Of a stretch of DNA of 64,000 nucleotides, positions 13,101 to 27,308 are shown one piece after another; position 1 is the first letter of the stretch; every line of letters starts with the position of its first letter. The stretch comes from Fasciolopsis buskii. Its lineage: Eukaryota; Platyhelminthes; Trematoda; Plagiorchiida; Fasciolidae. The stretch lies in assembly GCA_008360955.1 (NCBI GenBank), contig LUCM01006195.1, forward strand, positions 54,627-118,626. The letters are read 5' to 3'. The notes beneath the pieces were generated by a model that was not told where the DNA came from, ran no database searches, and saw only the letters and a program-made list of their open reading frames with translations. The translations under genes and the position numbers were made by a program.

Positions 13101-16100
13101 ATCTGGAAGGACAGTGGTTTGTGTTGAGATGGTGGTTTGTTGTCCCAAAAGTCCAACGTTCTTCACATCTGATTGCTCGGATAGGAATACATGTTGACGA
13201 TTATACGGTCAGTGACAGATGGAAGCCTCGTAAAAAGCGAGAAGTTCGTCAGTTAACAGATGGAAGTATTCCTCCATTTTGGAATTAATGCATTCTGGAA
13301 TAGCCGTTTTTTGATAAGTTACAGGAAGACAGACGAATAGGTATTAGACAATTCATTTCAGTCGATAACAATAATAATCATAATTTGCGATGCTAAAACA
13401 ATTTGGCATTCAATCGATCAGTTCTCCCAGCTAGTGAGTGTAACCATGAATTGGTCATTAAAATTGCGGAAACCACGGAGGCATGGAATGAATAAGGTTA
13501 GATGTAATTGTTTGACGATAAACGATCCGGAGCAACGTTTAAATCATTTGCAGAAATGATTTCTGCTGCTGTCAACAAGAGAGATTCAAAGCCCTGCACA
13601 GCTTTTGCTGGCACCTAACTTAGCCTGGTAAATGAGTTGAACTGTTGTTCTGGTCATTGTCGATATTATTCATCTAGGCACATTCGGAGATCTTTTCCCC
13701 AGAATGCGCTATCCACCTCTGATTGGGAAAAGCAAAACTAGATCGCTATTTGACATTTAAATCGGAATAAATGAACGCTTTTCACGCCTTTTATTAAGCT
13801 CTAATTCATCTTCCATATAAGCAAATATCCCTCCGCCTGAAAGAAACAGTGTAGTGACCACGCGTTATGATAATTTGGCAGTTATGAATGTCCAGTTCAG
13901 CCGCTGTCTAGTTTTCGATGCGACCGGTTAAGGTTTGTTTACGGATATCGTTAGGTACGCAGCGGTTGGACAACTATCCTTGGTGAAACACGTGATGGAA
14001 GAGGAAATCAACCTACGCGGATGCGTGTGAATGGGGTGAGCGGAATGAGCGCAGTCCCATAAAGGGAAGCTCTTTATGAACTTTATTGTGCCAAAAGATA
14101 AAATGAATAACTCAGTACATGAGTGTACCAATAGAGGAGGACGAGATATCCCGGTATTCGGAAATTACCTGGAAATCTGCAATAACAGATCTGCAACAAT
14201 TACGGCACAGAATGAAAGCCTGTGGAGTAGAGCACGAAAAAAAACGAAACGCGCAAAAATGTGTTAGCAAGAAGCGGAATTTCATTTGTGACACATGGAA
14301 AGATAGAATCAAATTTCAGGAATAGCATGGTTCACTTCTTTTGGTCATGCAAAACTTCGTTTTATCATCAGACCAGTACAGTCTATTGAGTGTCAATCGC
14401 TTCCTTGCCCTCCTTTAGTGGATACTAGACTATCGAAGTTACTGAACTCAGATTAATTGGACTCGTACATGAAAAGGAAAAGAAAAACACTAGATTTAAG
14501 TGATTCACTGGCCAGGCTGTTGGTAGTTGACAATTTGAAAAGTTCTTTAATAAGCGATAGATTAGAGCAGTTAAGCTATTATGGTACATGAAGAACTGCA
14601 TAGACTGCATACATAATAGATGAGCAGGATTGGAAGACAAATAGGTCGAATAACGAAAGGGTGATGGGATAATGCCTTGAAGAACCAAACGATTGAAGGT
14701 AGCAAACTAAAATCTCATGCTACTGCAATTAAAGAAATGCTGGTGGTTATCGGGGAAGGGCAATCAGCAGAATAGTATGGGGAGAATCGACACTGGAACA
14801 GGGAGAGAGGATAAAGAAGTTCACCACTGTCGACAAAAGTCAAAGATTCACTATGGTCTCGGCACCACATCGAGGCCGCCTTATTCTTCAATCTATGGAT
14901 GATAGAATACAACAGGTCAGTATTGCAAAACAATCAAGGTTAGTAGGTGAGGATTGGAATGCAAACTTTTGCTGTTCAGACGCATTTAATGAAGCCTTCC
15001 CGAGAGCTGTAACCAAGTTTTCGGAAAGTATCACGGTACGTAAACCCGAAGTTTGTTCAGAAATTTGGTGGAATAAATCTTTGGAAAGGGACTATTAGAA
15101 TGTCTATCACATCATCCTACAGAATCAGGAAACTCCTTGTTTTTCAGGCATTGATCAAGTTAGTCTTTAAACAAAGGGCAGGGTGTGGCAGCACAATCCT
15201 AGGGCATTAAGAGTCTTAGGAAGTATAGTCCATCGAATTTTTTGTAATCGTTCCATACAAACACCAGTGATGGAAAGAAAAAACGGAGGCTCCTATGGAG
15301 TGTGATTTTAATTAATTTGGAAAGCAGAGACTTTGCATTGCCAACGAATGATGTATTCGAAACCTTAGTTCCGTACTTTCAGGGTTTTTCTGGGGATTTT
15401 GTGTGGTAGGACGTTTCTTGTCTACAAGTAATTCAATTGGAAGAACATAACCTCAGTGCATTTTGTCATGCTCCTGAACGTTGTGTAACCCGTGGATTTA
15501 AAAAATTTCTTTACAGTGACGAAGGTATTTAAGTTGCGGGGATGAAAAGCGAACAGTGGAAGGTAAATAGTCTGAATGGAGCAACAAGTGTCAAAGCAAA
15601 AGTTAGGGGAACTAGTCAGATAGATCCAAGGCAAAAAGTACGGTATTTAAGGAAATGTAAATATCCGCCTGGCTGAGAGCTTTATTTAATATCTTGAAGT
15701 ACTGCGAAAAAATCTTTCGTTTGCAAGCTATGTGGTCTTGTCATTACAAAAATGTCGATGATTGATGTGGCTATAAATCTTGGAAAAATCACTGAAGGCA
15801 GCGTGACTGAATTAATCAAGGGTGCAATGATAAATTACGGCAAAAATGTCCTCATTGCTGGTCTTGAAAATACCCAGAAACATAACTGTTTTAGCCTCAA
15901 AATCAGTAGTGTTCGCTAAAACAAAATGATCCAATCAATTACTGTCATACCACCTGAAGTCACTAATGTGAAATGAAATCTACAAATGTGCGAAAGCAAT
16001 ACGTGGTTCATTTGAGTGCAGTGTAAACAGGCATTAGCAGGACAATCAAGAAGAAAATATTCCGGTTTGCAGTCAATTATGGCACAATTATCGTATGCGA

Positions 16101-17762
16101 CTGACTACACGAAAACGGACTTAACCCGCTGGCACCGCTGATTGTTGTTATATGCGGCGACGGTGTTCCCCCCACTGATTGTCCTTGGGACCGAACTGGA
16201 CTGAAGCCTTGTTCTGTGATGTCACTGCGTCAAGCTGACAATATTCATGAGACTGAAGGAATTCTTACAACATCAAAACGTTACTCCGTACGGAAGAAAT
16301 AATGATGCTGATCATCAAGGGACAACACACGGTCCAAAATCTTTTGAGGTTAGCTCGAATCAGCCTGCCTCTTACTTTCTGAGGCATTCCTTAGACTGTG
16401 TGAAATTTATCTCCCATTTAGTTTTCATTATTCTTTCACACGGAACCGTGTTGTCATGTGAAATGCGTCGCTTGAAAGATTTCAGCAATTTACTGGAATA
16501 TTTCATCGCGCATGGCATTACTACAGCAAGACAAGGAATTTTGGGGCCAATGGTCAAAGACAAAAACGACATTGGAAGAACGCATAGATGGCTGTGTAAT
16601 GAATCCCGATGGTAGTACACCAGTAATGCTACATTTCAGGGCCGCGATGTAGCTTCAAAAATAACTGGTTCCATTAACTGCTTTGAGACAAATGCCCTGT
16701 CGCTGGGGCGAAACTAGAAGGCCGACGAGTGATTATTCATGCGGTCGACAGGCAAAACGCTCCCTTCCAAATGATTTTGTAAAAGACTTAAAAATGATAG
16801 GTGGGTTTCGCTAAGTTGAATGTGACCTTCATATTTACGGAGAGAATTCTGAAGTGTATTCTTCCCTCTGCGATTTGGCAGTAGTATAAAAGGCTAATAC
16901 ACAATTTTCGCACCTAAACATGATATCTGGTGGTGCGATCGATAAGCCTTTCGGGGTATTATTTTTGGCAAAGCTGCACGAAATAAGTATTAGCATTGCC
17001 AGTGCAGTTCAGCCATCGAAATCAATATTCCAGACATTATTTAATTTTTGCTTCCATTTTAGTGCAGTGAAGATTAGGGGTATTGCGCGGAACTATATGA
17101 ATGTGTTTCATTCCGTAACCGAGGCCGTACGTTTATTTAAAATGGGGGATTATCCTGAACTTAGTTCAGGTTTGTGAGGAATGAGGCTTAACAATAAAGC
17201 ATGAACAAATTACAAAAGGTCTATATACGAGATCGAGTACTGTACATCACAAGCCCATGTTTCAATATATTTGAACAATGCTCATATGGGCAAAATTGTT
17301 CACCTCATACGACATAAAATTTGTAAAGTGCAGGAACTAGTGTTGAGAATTAATTTGGTTTCACATTGTTCTACTAGTTAGTCAAACTAAGTTTTAATAA
17401 CTGCATTTTGCGTCGCTGATTGCACTGTTAAATTTGTACACTCTACCCCGTCCTCACCTTCCCAACCCCACGTGCTCACTGAGCTTGTTCCCTCGATCGA
17501 TGATAGTCTGATGAGGACCTGTTAAAAATTAAACCAGACGTTTTTTTATGCTTAAGCTCCTGTTAGAGCATAAAATCCGACTTTTAATGGTAACTGCTTT
17601 TAAATAATCGAAGCTAATTAAATTGTTGAGGTTACAATAAGGGTTAGAAAGTTCATTAAATAGGTTATCAAAAGGCCACAGTATGCTTCATTATTCGAAT
17701 TTTTAATGTGAAGTATATGTTGAGTCCAGAGTATTTCTGAATTGCTACTCGCTACCAAATGT

Positions 17763-17990
17763 TTATTTTATCGAAATTCTATTATTCAGACGGTAATTGT
17801 GCCCATCCATTTCGTTACTAAGAGAATACAATTTCGGTACATGCAGTGTGTTCAGGTTTCTTTCCGTTGGTTGCACTGATTTACATGTGGAATCTTTTAG
17901 CGTAAAGGCTACATTCCTGCCAGGCGGATCGCGTCGAACTACAGCATATTTATTCCGGTCTTGCTCAGTCCACGGTATGAGACGCTCGCA
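17763..17990 (-). CDS. Putative exon, possibly terminal, unidentified
   Basis: A 75-codon open frame without any early methionine lies behind a possible acceptor (ACATTCTAG, ending at 17991). It contains RLIPWTEQDRNKYAVVRRDP and NLNTLHVPKLYSLSNEMDGH, with the balanced charged composition of real protein. It ends in TAA at 17765-17763, and the stop overlaps an AATAAA hexamer, so it could be a last exon. The opposite strand is also open over part of this stretch, and frames of this length are expected by chance, so confidence is low. No family was recognised. Confidence 0.22.
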   Translation of the reverse strand, partial: CERLIPWTEQDRNKYAVVRRDPPGRNVAFTLKDSTCKSVQPTERNLNTLHVPKLYSLSNEMDGHNYRLNNRISIK

Positions 17991-18625
17991 CTAGAATGTA
18001 CTGCTTCATCTCGTCAAATCAAAAATCCGAAAAGGGGTAAAAAAAGCACATTATCAAAAGTTCGACATTTCCGCCACGTACGATCTAAGGCTGTGCGTTC
18101 CAGTGATCCAGTATTCCCACATCAGCATTTTTAATCGTTAAACGTCTTCGCTAAATTTGTCTTATGCGCAATCGGCAGTGAAAGTTCCGTTCGTGTCGCA
18201 AATTACATGCCCGAAGGTGATTCCTTTTCTTGGTCAGCCCCCAATCAAATTTGACTTGCAATCGGAACAAACGTCTCGAGTTGAACACTGATTTCAAACT
18301 GTTGCTGCTCTCTTGTCACGTCTTAGTAACTACAAAGTTCAGCCTTATAACATCTGTGCTTAGATTGTCGTTTTTGATAACACAAAGAATGAATTAAGTT
18401 TTGTTCCTTGCATCATGTTTGTGAAATCTACACTTCTCATTTTCTTTTTTGCTGATTGAGTGCACCAGTTTTCTCCGTGATTTTGCGGTCTACAAACGAC
18501 GAATGATCGTTTTAAACCCCTTTCAAAGTGCAGTAAGAGCATTTCCATCATCTACCAGCATTCATTTAATGTCGGAGTCCAAACACCTTCCCAAAATATC
18601 GGAACGCCTACATCAAGCGGACGTG

Positions 18626-18850
18626 CTACCAGATGGCCGTTATATCAAATTCACCGCCCCACGGCAGCTCAGGTGTTGCAGATTCGGCTTGAAATTCCGC
18701 AAAATAGTTTTGAATACATCTGGATGGTAGAAATCCCAGTATACCATCTTTCACCGAAACTACCTTTGTCGTTAAATGGTCAGTAATCTGCAAATCGACA
18801 CTAAACATCCAAGGCAGATAATGTGTATTCAGTTGAAAATAATAGCTGCC
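18626..18850 (-). CDS. Putative exon, unidentified
   Basis: A stop-to-stop open frame of 74 codons on the minus strand reads SYYFQLNTHYLPWMFSVDLQ, then TKVVSVKDGILGFLPSRCIQ and ELPWGGEFDITAIW. It looks like a beta-rich luminal or extracellular segment. A TAG precedes the frame and could serve as an acceptor, but the pyrimidine tract is poor. GTAGCA at the 3' end could be a donor. It lies 0.6 kb upstream of the 17990-17763 candidate on the same strand, but the phases of the obvious splice sites do not join cleanly. Family unknown. Confidence 0.22.
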   Translation of the reverse strand, partial: GSYYFQLNTHYLPWMFSVDLQITDHLTTKVVSVKDGILGFLPSRCIQNYFAEFQAESATPELPWGGEFDITAIW

Positions 18851-21800
18851 CTATTTTGGAATGTTATCACATCTGAGATATATGTCCAGAAATAAAACCT
18901 GTGTATTTCAATAGAGCGACTCAACGGAAGAACCGAATTCAGTGGCAAATTTGACAAGTTTAAGCCTAGGAAGATGGGATGTTTTCAGACACAGAGTGTA
19001 TGGTTGGAACGAATGTGTGGTGTGCGTCTTCCTAAAGGGAATCGGGAAAAAAGAGCAGCAGTGAAATGGTGTACTTAATGGATGACAATTTTGCGTGATT
19101 CCCCTTCAATCGATGTGAAACGGTGAAGGAAACTTCGATCATTATCAGGCCCAAAATTCACTTCTGTCAGAAGAATCAACTTCACAACTCTGCTTGGTTA
19201 CTCTTTTTCTGGATGCCCGTTAGTCTTGTTCTCCCCCTCCGCTAAGTCATCTTTAACACTGCAAACTGCACATTTTCATAATCTCTATTCGGGAAGTCTA
19301 ATCCACCGAACAATTGATCCACGAAATCATGAACGCATATTTCAGTCTGTCCTCACGTCGAAAACACGTACAAATATGCACACACTTAAGAAAGCGTACG
19401 TGATTTTTTGTACATGTTGCTAATAGTGGCCCATTGTTGTTCGGTCCTACACCGAAGCTACTGCAGTCGTCTGGGAAACGAAACAATAACGAGTGCTGTC
19501 AGACGCGGTTCTGACGAAGTCAGCTTTGCCTTTTTGTTCTTGAACACACGCTAATCATAACGTTATATTTTATGTTGGCAGTGTACTGATCGGGAGCTCG
19601 TGCAAAATTTTTGTGTGGTAGCAATAAAATATCCCCCTTTGCCAATCAAAGTATTTTAAATGAGGCACAAATTGATTACAATTGTAACACTAAAAAATTC
19701 CGACTGCAGTTTTTGTGCGACAGATTTTGCATGTCAACAAAAGCTACGTTTCAGTTTATAAAAATTGGTAAGCTAACACCGCTGACTTAGGAGCCGATCA
19801 AAACTTTAGTATAAGGGAAACATGACTAGTCGTGGACGGTAAAACAGTTTTTCTTGACCAGAATTCCTGTGAGACTTGGAACAATGAAGTTTCGTCAAAT
19901 ACTGCAACGGGCCCCCTATGGGTGATCCTATACTTTGTTTATAAACGAATCAAATGAACTAAACGAAACATGGCCGATAATAGGCTTGCTTTGGTCAAGT
20001 ATATTAAAAACCCGCGGAGGAAATTCGGAGCATGTCGAAGACCAAGAGCAGTGATGGCCATTTGCCTAGTACCAGTTCTCCATTCTGCGACTCTGAAAGG
20101 TCAACGGATACAATTTTGTCAGATCAATAAAATGTGGGGAATTATCGTAAATTTGTGTTTATAGTAAAACCTTAGTTTTTGAGGGACTCAGATCTGCAAA
20201 GGGATGCCAGCTTTGAAGACTGATCGCTGACTGAAGCAACAGGAACCAGAAGTGATGAAGATTCTCCTAGGGCACTCGGATACATTAATGCGAAAGCCGA
20301 AGTTCGCACGAACGTTCGGAACGTTACTGAAATTGTGAAAATTATCGGAGAAAGTCACAAAGTCAGATCCACGGGAAGTGGGGTGTCCGTGGGCTACTTG
20401 GTCACAATTTCCCCTAAAGGGTGCTGCGGACGAATAAGGTGAAAATTTGCTAAACGAGGTGGTGAAAGTATAGGAAGAACACCGAAACTGGTAATTAATG
20501 GACTGCATGCATAGAAGCCAAATTTAGTAAGCTGAGAATTACTAAAGAAGTAGTCGTTTACCCAAGATATTCCATAATGGACGGCCCATGAAAGCAGGTC
20601 AAAAGTGAGGAAATAATCCAAAAATATGGACATATTTTTGTCCTGAGTTGTGTGAGATTTTAGGACTAAAGTGTTAGGAAGATATAATTACATCCAGAGA
20701 CCACTCATAGGGTTTACATCCAAAATATAGTGAATTATTCGGGATAGCCAGAAAGGGATATGAACGAGGAATGTCAGCACCGACGGATGATTTAAAAGCG
20801 GAGGACGTTACGGTGATGAAAAAACTTTGATAGAATGCTGGGAATCGAAAATTTCTGAATCGACATAGCCGTTGTGAACCTCTCGGATGCAGCGATATCA
20901 TGCGGAATGAGGTTCGTGCGGACAAGGGAAACCACAACTTCCGACAACCAAATTGCTCGAAATTTCACACTAGAGAATAAACCATCTGGATCAGCAGCAA
21001 GGCTAAAGTACAAGTTAAAAAACGTGGAAAACTCCATCTGAAGCGCAGGTTTCAATTTATAACGGAACAAGCGCTGGGCAGGATAGTAAAATGCTTTCTG
21101 GCGAGGGGAATAAACGCAAAATTAGGACTGTGAACTTCCGCAACCCGCATCCCCGATCGTGTGTTTTGTTCGGACAATAGCTCGTTTTCGTGCCAAAGTA
21201 ATTTACTGCCAGCGGAATACAAAAAATAAGCATGTAAAAAACTAGTTCAATCATTTGACTTCACATTTGATCAAGTCGAAATAGAATTCCATGAATGCTT
21301 GATCATCAAGCCTACAGACAAGCAAATGGTCTTCTCAGTGATTTAAACAAAATGAAGCTATCCTGTTGTTGTTTCCGTGTGATACCAGAGAAGAAACTAC
21401 ATTCAGTCTGTTACCCATGCTAATTTATAAACTGTCGTTTCAGGGACCGCGGTGTTATCTATCTATGGTGACAAAAACGACCTTTGGTCGTGAATCAATA
21501 TCTTATTACGGTACTCGTAACTAATTCTAAATAACATTTTGACGGAAACTGACTCAAAGTGGAACGTAGTCAATGATATTTCACTTCCTCTGTGTAGCAC
21601 CGTACACATGTGAGTAACTGCTTATGTTTATAGGCCAGTCAGTACGTCGTTATGGCGGCAAAATTGAGTGGTTGATACTAATCCGATGAGCAATATCCCT
21701 TAAAAGGCAGAACATAATTCAATTTTCTAATGGCTGATCGATCAGAATCACGAACAAATATGGTGTTTTAAATAGAGTTTATTGTGACTTACCATCTATT

Positions 21801-24800
21801 GTGTATGCATATAATGATATTAATGGGCATATTTCTCGAAATTCGAGAGGCATGCGCAAGGCAAGATCAAATTTACACAAAGATGGCGCATTGGAAATCG
21901 TAGAACAAAAAATTTAGTCGTGAAGATGCAGCGTCTGTGCTCTTATGAACATAACCTGCGAGAAGATAGGCTAAACATAAGTTTTCGGGCTTTAAATCAG
22001 AGCTAGATAATCCATCGCCGAAACTTTCTGAGTCGCGCACTGCGAGTCAATCCATGTTTAAACGCATCAAAGGTGTGCATCACGGGTACATAATTTGGCT
22101 GGGAAGAAACGGTGGATGTCGTCCAGTGGCCGGGTTCATCAAAAATCATAACTGAAAACTATGATTTATGTTTTGTGTTCTGCAACCTAACGAGATCAAC
22201 TGTGGATGAGGGGTGCTACTTTAGGTGGTGTTGATGTTCCGTAACCCATTGAATGGTAAACCGGACAGTCTAGTGACCACGATATTCAACTCATGGTCAT
22301 TGTTCTACACTTGCATGCCTGTTTGTGCGTACTTCACGTTCCCTGAGGATGCAGCGTTTTCAGACTTTCCAAACTGTATTTTAAGGCTTAATTTTGCGTG
22401 ATGAATGATTTGATTATGAAATCAATAAACTTATCAAAGTTGGAGTGGGTTGTAAAAGCATCAACATTACTAAGCGACTTCTTTTGTTTATTATGGAGAC
22501 ACTCGAGCCGTTCTTCCATCTAAACCGCCAGGTGACTTCGCTGCTATTCCATAACGAAACTTTTAACTAAGGAAGGAGACTGTTACAATCTTTCATTTTT
22601 GTATCATCCAAAAAATACCAGTCAACAGTCGACTAAAATTAGTGTTGTCATAAATGTAGCTTAATGTTTTTATTCGTTCTAACACTGATAGACAGAACTT
22701 AGAATTGTGCCGACCACTTTGTTTGCACCTAACTTGGTCTTGCAATCCCTACTTATTCATAATATGGATTATGTGCGATTGCTCACTTGCTAAATGTATG
22801 GGGAAATTGCGGCCGGTAAAACATTTTTGAAGGTTTTCATGTGTTCAATCGTATACCATGGCATCACATGCTAACGTTATGAAGTTTTCCCGCTTGATCG
22901 TATAAAAGTAAACTGAAGGCAGCGCAAGCACCATGTCTGATTCAATGAACATGACTTTTCCGCCATTCCAAGGATGCGTAGGATACTCTTATTTGCTGCC
23001 TACAGTATGAGGCCTTTAATCCAGCACTTGGTGCCGTTTTTATTTCCTCCAGATCCCATCAGTCTCGCAGAACACATTACCTTCAGTTCAACCTCATTTC
23101 CAGCGTGCTAACTGCAGAATTCCAGTGATTGGCATTTCCGATTTGTAGGACGCAAGGGTTCCGTGCTGATCGATTGCAATCACCATGCGGATACACATAT
23201 GCTAGTCATTCAACGCCATAGTGATTTACCCCGGTTTGCTTTGAAATAATTATCAGGCGATTCCCGTGATCTAGTAATGACTGTTTTATTTTATCTTTAT
23301 TGGCTAAATAAAGCCTCAAGAAATCACCACGTGGAATTTGCCTGAAAGAGAATGTCCTTTCCTTTCCACCCGTTTAAACGCATTAACACTAACCAGGCAC
23401 TATCTTGTGTACTTTGCATTTTCAGAAATATCTCACTTTTTACCCGCTCAATCACGAACAGATAAATATGCATTAGCTTTGAAGCTTCAAAATGAATTTC
23501 AAAACAGAATTAACAGGCCAAGTCAATGTATTCATTAGTCAATTGCGGTAAAAAAAAGTGACGACCGATATTGGTTCTGGGTATTGGTGGCCATTTGATA
23601 TAAAAATTTTCCGCACCAGTGATCAGAAGGTCAAATCTCTACACTGTCGCGGGTTTACATGACGGAAAAGAATGACCTGCCCTCAAACTGTTTACCCACT
23701 CCCCCTGTTATCTACCAGCACCTTCTGGTGCGTTATGCCATCCGGAACCCGAGTACAAAGAATACCACTTCTCTGTCGTTGTGCTCTGGAACCGAAAAAG
23801 GATAGAATAACTTGTTTCGGAATATTCACTGTTCAGGCATGTAAATAGAAACCATTGTACATCCGAAAAATATGCTGCAGTGCATTATTCATGACGTCTC
23901 TCATTCTTTCCAGTGACAGAGTTGAAGCATGGGTGTAATAGAAAAGGCATACCCCGTGGCTACTAGAGCCCATTACGCGGGGCCGAGGAGAAACCGTCAA
24001 CCATGGCCCTGAAACTTAGTACGACAGACTTAAATGACGTCGTATTAGGTCACGTGTGGCAGACAGCCTGAGGGAGGAAGGAGTGCCGTCTACCACCAAA
24101 CTGACCCGCAGACGTGCTATTTGAACCTCTGACCTATTAGGGGTGACAGAAGCTTAATCTAATTGATTTAGGCAAACAATCCCGCTTTTATTTTTGCGTC
24201 AGTTGTTATTTATTATTGTGGACTTGAGCATGCCGAGGTTGCCAGGATATGTTCCTAGACCCAAACTCATGTACCAGAAACTTGTGATTGATGCACGGAC
24301 TATTCATACAAATATTCAAGTAAACAATTCTCGTTTTGGAAAAAACTTCATCGGAACACTGACAACCGAATTCCGGATCTGGATACATCTGGATACATCG
24401 TCCTTTTGGAGGAGGTCTCGTTCACACTCCAATCCAAATGGTGTGTTGCACTTCGGTTCGTTCCACACAAGGGTATAAACCACATGTTCTTCAGCGACAT
24501 GTGCACTGAGCGCAATAGATTACGGGCTGCTCTAGCTGAATTTCACATGAAATTGTCATATTTCTTTGATGTACGCGGTTTTCCGCAAGTAATGCGTTTA
24601 CAAATAATAAGTCTCATGCAAATGCCCAATTTCTGTTCAAATGGAGTGATCGGTTAGCTGTGCCCATGCACACAGACTGTCCGGTGGAGTGTCGCCTAAA
24701 CTGGGTGATTCGGGGACCCACCTAGTCGGCCGTTTGATTATCGATCTACTCAAACGTCGTTCGTCCATCGATCGTCTTGAAATTTTACTCGTTGATCCAC

Positions 24801-25874
24801 CTGCGGGTAAAAATGTTCAAACACTAAAAGTGGAGATAAATTCTCACAGTTGTTTTTCGAATGTCATTGATACATACAGCGAGAACAAAAATAGGAAAAG
24901 AATTTTGCGAACCCCTAAGATTCGACATTAATATGGAGCATTTATACAGCCACCGAGTCTTCAATGTTTCCCTGGAGCTTGAAACTTAGTTTACGGAAAC
25001 CATTCACTTTTCATTCATACTGAAAGCATTTTGATAACAGAACCATGAAGGCGGCTTTTCACCAGTAACAATTAGGATCAACCTGAAATAATATCTGACC
25101 TAAAAATAGAGGCAAGCTTTCGATCATAATTACTAAAATGTAGGTTCTATCATGAACTATAATATTTAAAGCAAACGATCCTATCAGTTGGCTAGTTGAT
25201 CATCTCAGTAAGAATTTAAATTCCGCTATAAAATCGATTGTCCTACCATCCGTATGTCACATTCAACGCTGGGATTGTCATAGAACAATTTCTGTCCTCG
25301 ACTGAAGCATCAAGAATGCATAAGCTGTTTTGTTGAACAATCCACGTCACATTTCTTACCCAACGGTTAGTGAAATAGACGAGCTACGTACCACATGAGG
25401 TTTTGTGGTTAGCTGTGGCCTGGATGTTTCACGGCTGTTCACTGAAATAACTTCCAGACAAATGCCAACTAGTTTTACAAAGAAAGACTGCAGTGACTGG
25501 CCGAATGTCAGTTTTCCAACACATTTTTCTTTTTTCTATGTTGAATAATTGGGATCAGAAAACGTTGGCCAGTTTTGTTCTCTTTACAGCTTCCACCTTG
25601 TGACTACACAGAGGAAGATGGGAATGCGATTCTGATTACCGTAATGTCAATCCTTCTTGTGTACCGGAGTTATTCCAGCTGAAAACAGATGTTCCATCCT
25701 CGTTGTTGATGAATGATTTAGGTAAAATGTATGTACGTCAGTTAATATTACAAACTACCTGGAGGAACAGACAGTCTGTGGGTATAGGTGTTTCACTACA
25801 ATTCATATAGTACCGCATAATGCATAGAAGGAAAAATTGTGGTTCCACGGTTCCCAATTTCGCGGCATGATTTC

Positions 25875-25899
25875 TGTGTGTGTGTGTGTGTGGGGGGGG
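25875..25899. repeat. (TG)n tract ending in a G run
   Basis: Nine or so TG repeats are followed by eight G residues. It is a simple dinucleotide microsatellite with a G-homopolymer end, in non-coding sequence. Confidence 0.85.
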
Positions 25900-27308
25900 A
25901 ATCTGATGTTGTCTGTTTAATGCAAGAGACATTTTGCCTTTATAAGAGACAAAGGATTGTCCCGTCACATTACTAATTGCAAATCATTTTGCCGACAAAT
26001 TTGCCGTTAGATTCTTCACATTCCATGCCATCACCTTGTCCTCATATAGACGGACATAACAGTAGAAACAATATTGCCGTTCGTGCAAACACGCCGGGAA
26101 ATTCGAAGTTATTCAACCACTTATGCCGGGAACATGTTGGTTCAACTTGACGTGTTCCTTATAATAGGGAAATCATCTGCAGTTAAAAACGGTTTGGAAG
26201 ATTCACCTATTCGTGTTCATTTTATTCGCTAAGTAAAGTAGCAATAACAAATCATCGTTTTCGGTGACTCCCGCGTGTGGAACATGTCGCACGTTCGTGG
26301 AAACTTAATTGTTCAGAAATATGGGGACAGCAAACTGTGGTACGTTAATATCTGCTCAGGTAAAAAACGAACAAGGGTCTATTTAACTTTCTCCTTTAAT
26401 TTTTGGTTTGCTGGGTAAGAGTCCTTGATAAACGGTTTTGAACAACCCACCGTTCTTTGGAGCTCGACGTATTGCATTTATCGGAAAGTAATTTAATAAT
26501 TTCACTCGAATCTCTATGCAAAACCTGAATTACTCGAGTGTGACGTGACATACATTAAATTTGCGGTTTATAGACCACCACAGCTGAGTAAACATCGAAT
26601 AAAGCAAACCCTCTTTTTCTGTTTTTTTCGTGTACTTCGCATACACTTCGACAGGACCGTATTTTGTTAGATAACTTGACGTGGGAATTCAAACGCGTTC
26701 GTGAACCCTCGTCACGACACAAAAGGTTCTTGTAAAAACGAGAAAATTGTGAAGCGGAGGAAAAAATCGGCTGCCTACTGCCACGTCGTCGATTTCTCTC
26801 TGCATGCGGTACCTGCAAAATCAAAGCAAATGTTATAGGTACATGATATAAAAAGTTCTAGCAAATAGTCAACGTGAATGAGTGGTGAAATGTTTGCTGA
26901 AACGATAGAATGGCACTTAGGCGGTTGCAAAGAGTTCATACGAAATGTTAACATCCCCCAGTAGTGATCTTTCTCTACTACTCAAAAACAAAAAATTTCT
27001 AGTATCAACCCCGGACATCTTGTTGTGAGAATTTTCGGTGAATTTAGAGTACATTAAGAAACGAAATAGTAGGTATCTATCTCCCATTGTATTTCATCAA
27101 ACGAAAATAACAAAAATAATGCAGTGTAACCGTTGTTTTTCCATGTTCAGTTCAAACCATATGACCATATACCTTAATGGTCCTCATTATTACATTCATG
27201 AATTCAATAAAGGATTAATTTGTTTTGAGCTAGTTCGCGGGATTTTCATTGCTTGGATTCAGGAGAGCGGAATTCTCTTTGAATTCATTATTTTATCTTT
27301 ATTTAAAG

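Larger units (their letters stand above)
10165..27308. other. Intergenic or intronic sequence with weak exon candidates
   Basis: Apart from the 17.8 and 18.7 kb candidates this stretch shows no gene I can support. Minus-strand segments behind good acceptors occur at 26812-26555 (acceptor TTTGATTTTGCAG, 85 codons) and 11939-11777 (acceptor TATTTTTTTAG, 53 codons). A plus-strand segment is at 22001-22155. The 20.2-21.3 kb region has several overlapping minus-strand frames that could be an old LINE, but no diagnostic motif survives. Confidence 0.35.

Noticed and set aside
20188..21254. Series of overlapping minus-strand frames resembling an old LINE endonuclease
   Set aside because: No diagnostic motif (such as SDH or a catalytic Asp/His pattern) could be confirmed, so it was not called as an element.
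24194..24931. Overlapping plus-strand frames, including PMHTDCPVECRLNWVIRGPT in a third frame
   Set aside because: Protein-like patches exist in three different frames with stops between them. No family is recognised and no splice joins are convincing.
27038..27308. N-terminal 90 codons of the open frame in front of the receptor exon
   Set aside because: AT-rich with low-complexity composition, and ends in a typical acceptor. Most likely read-through of the intron.
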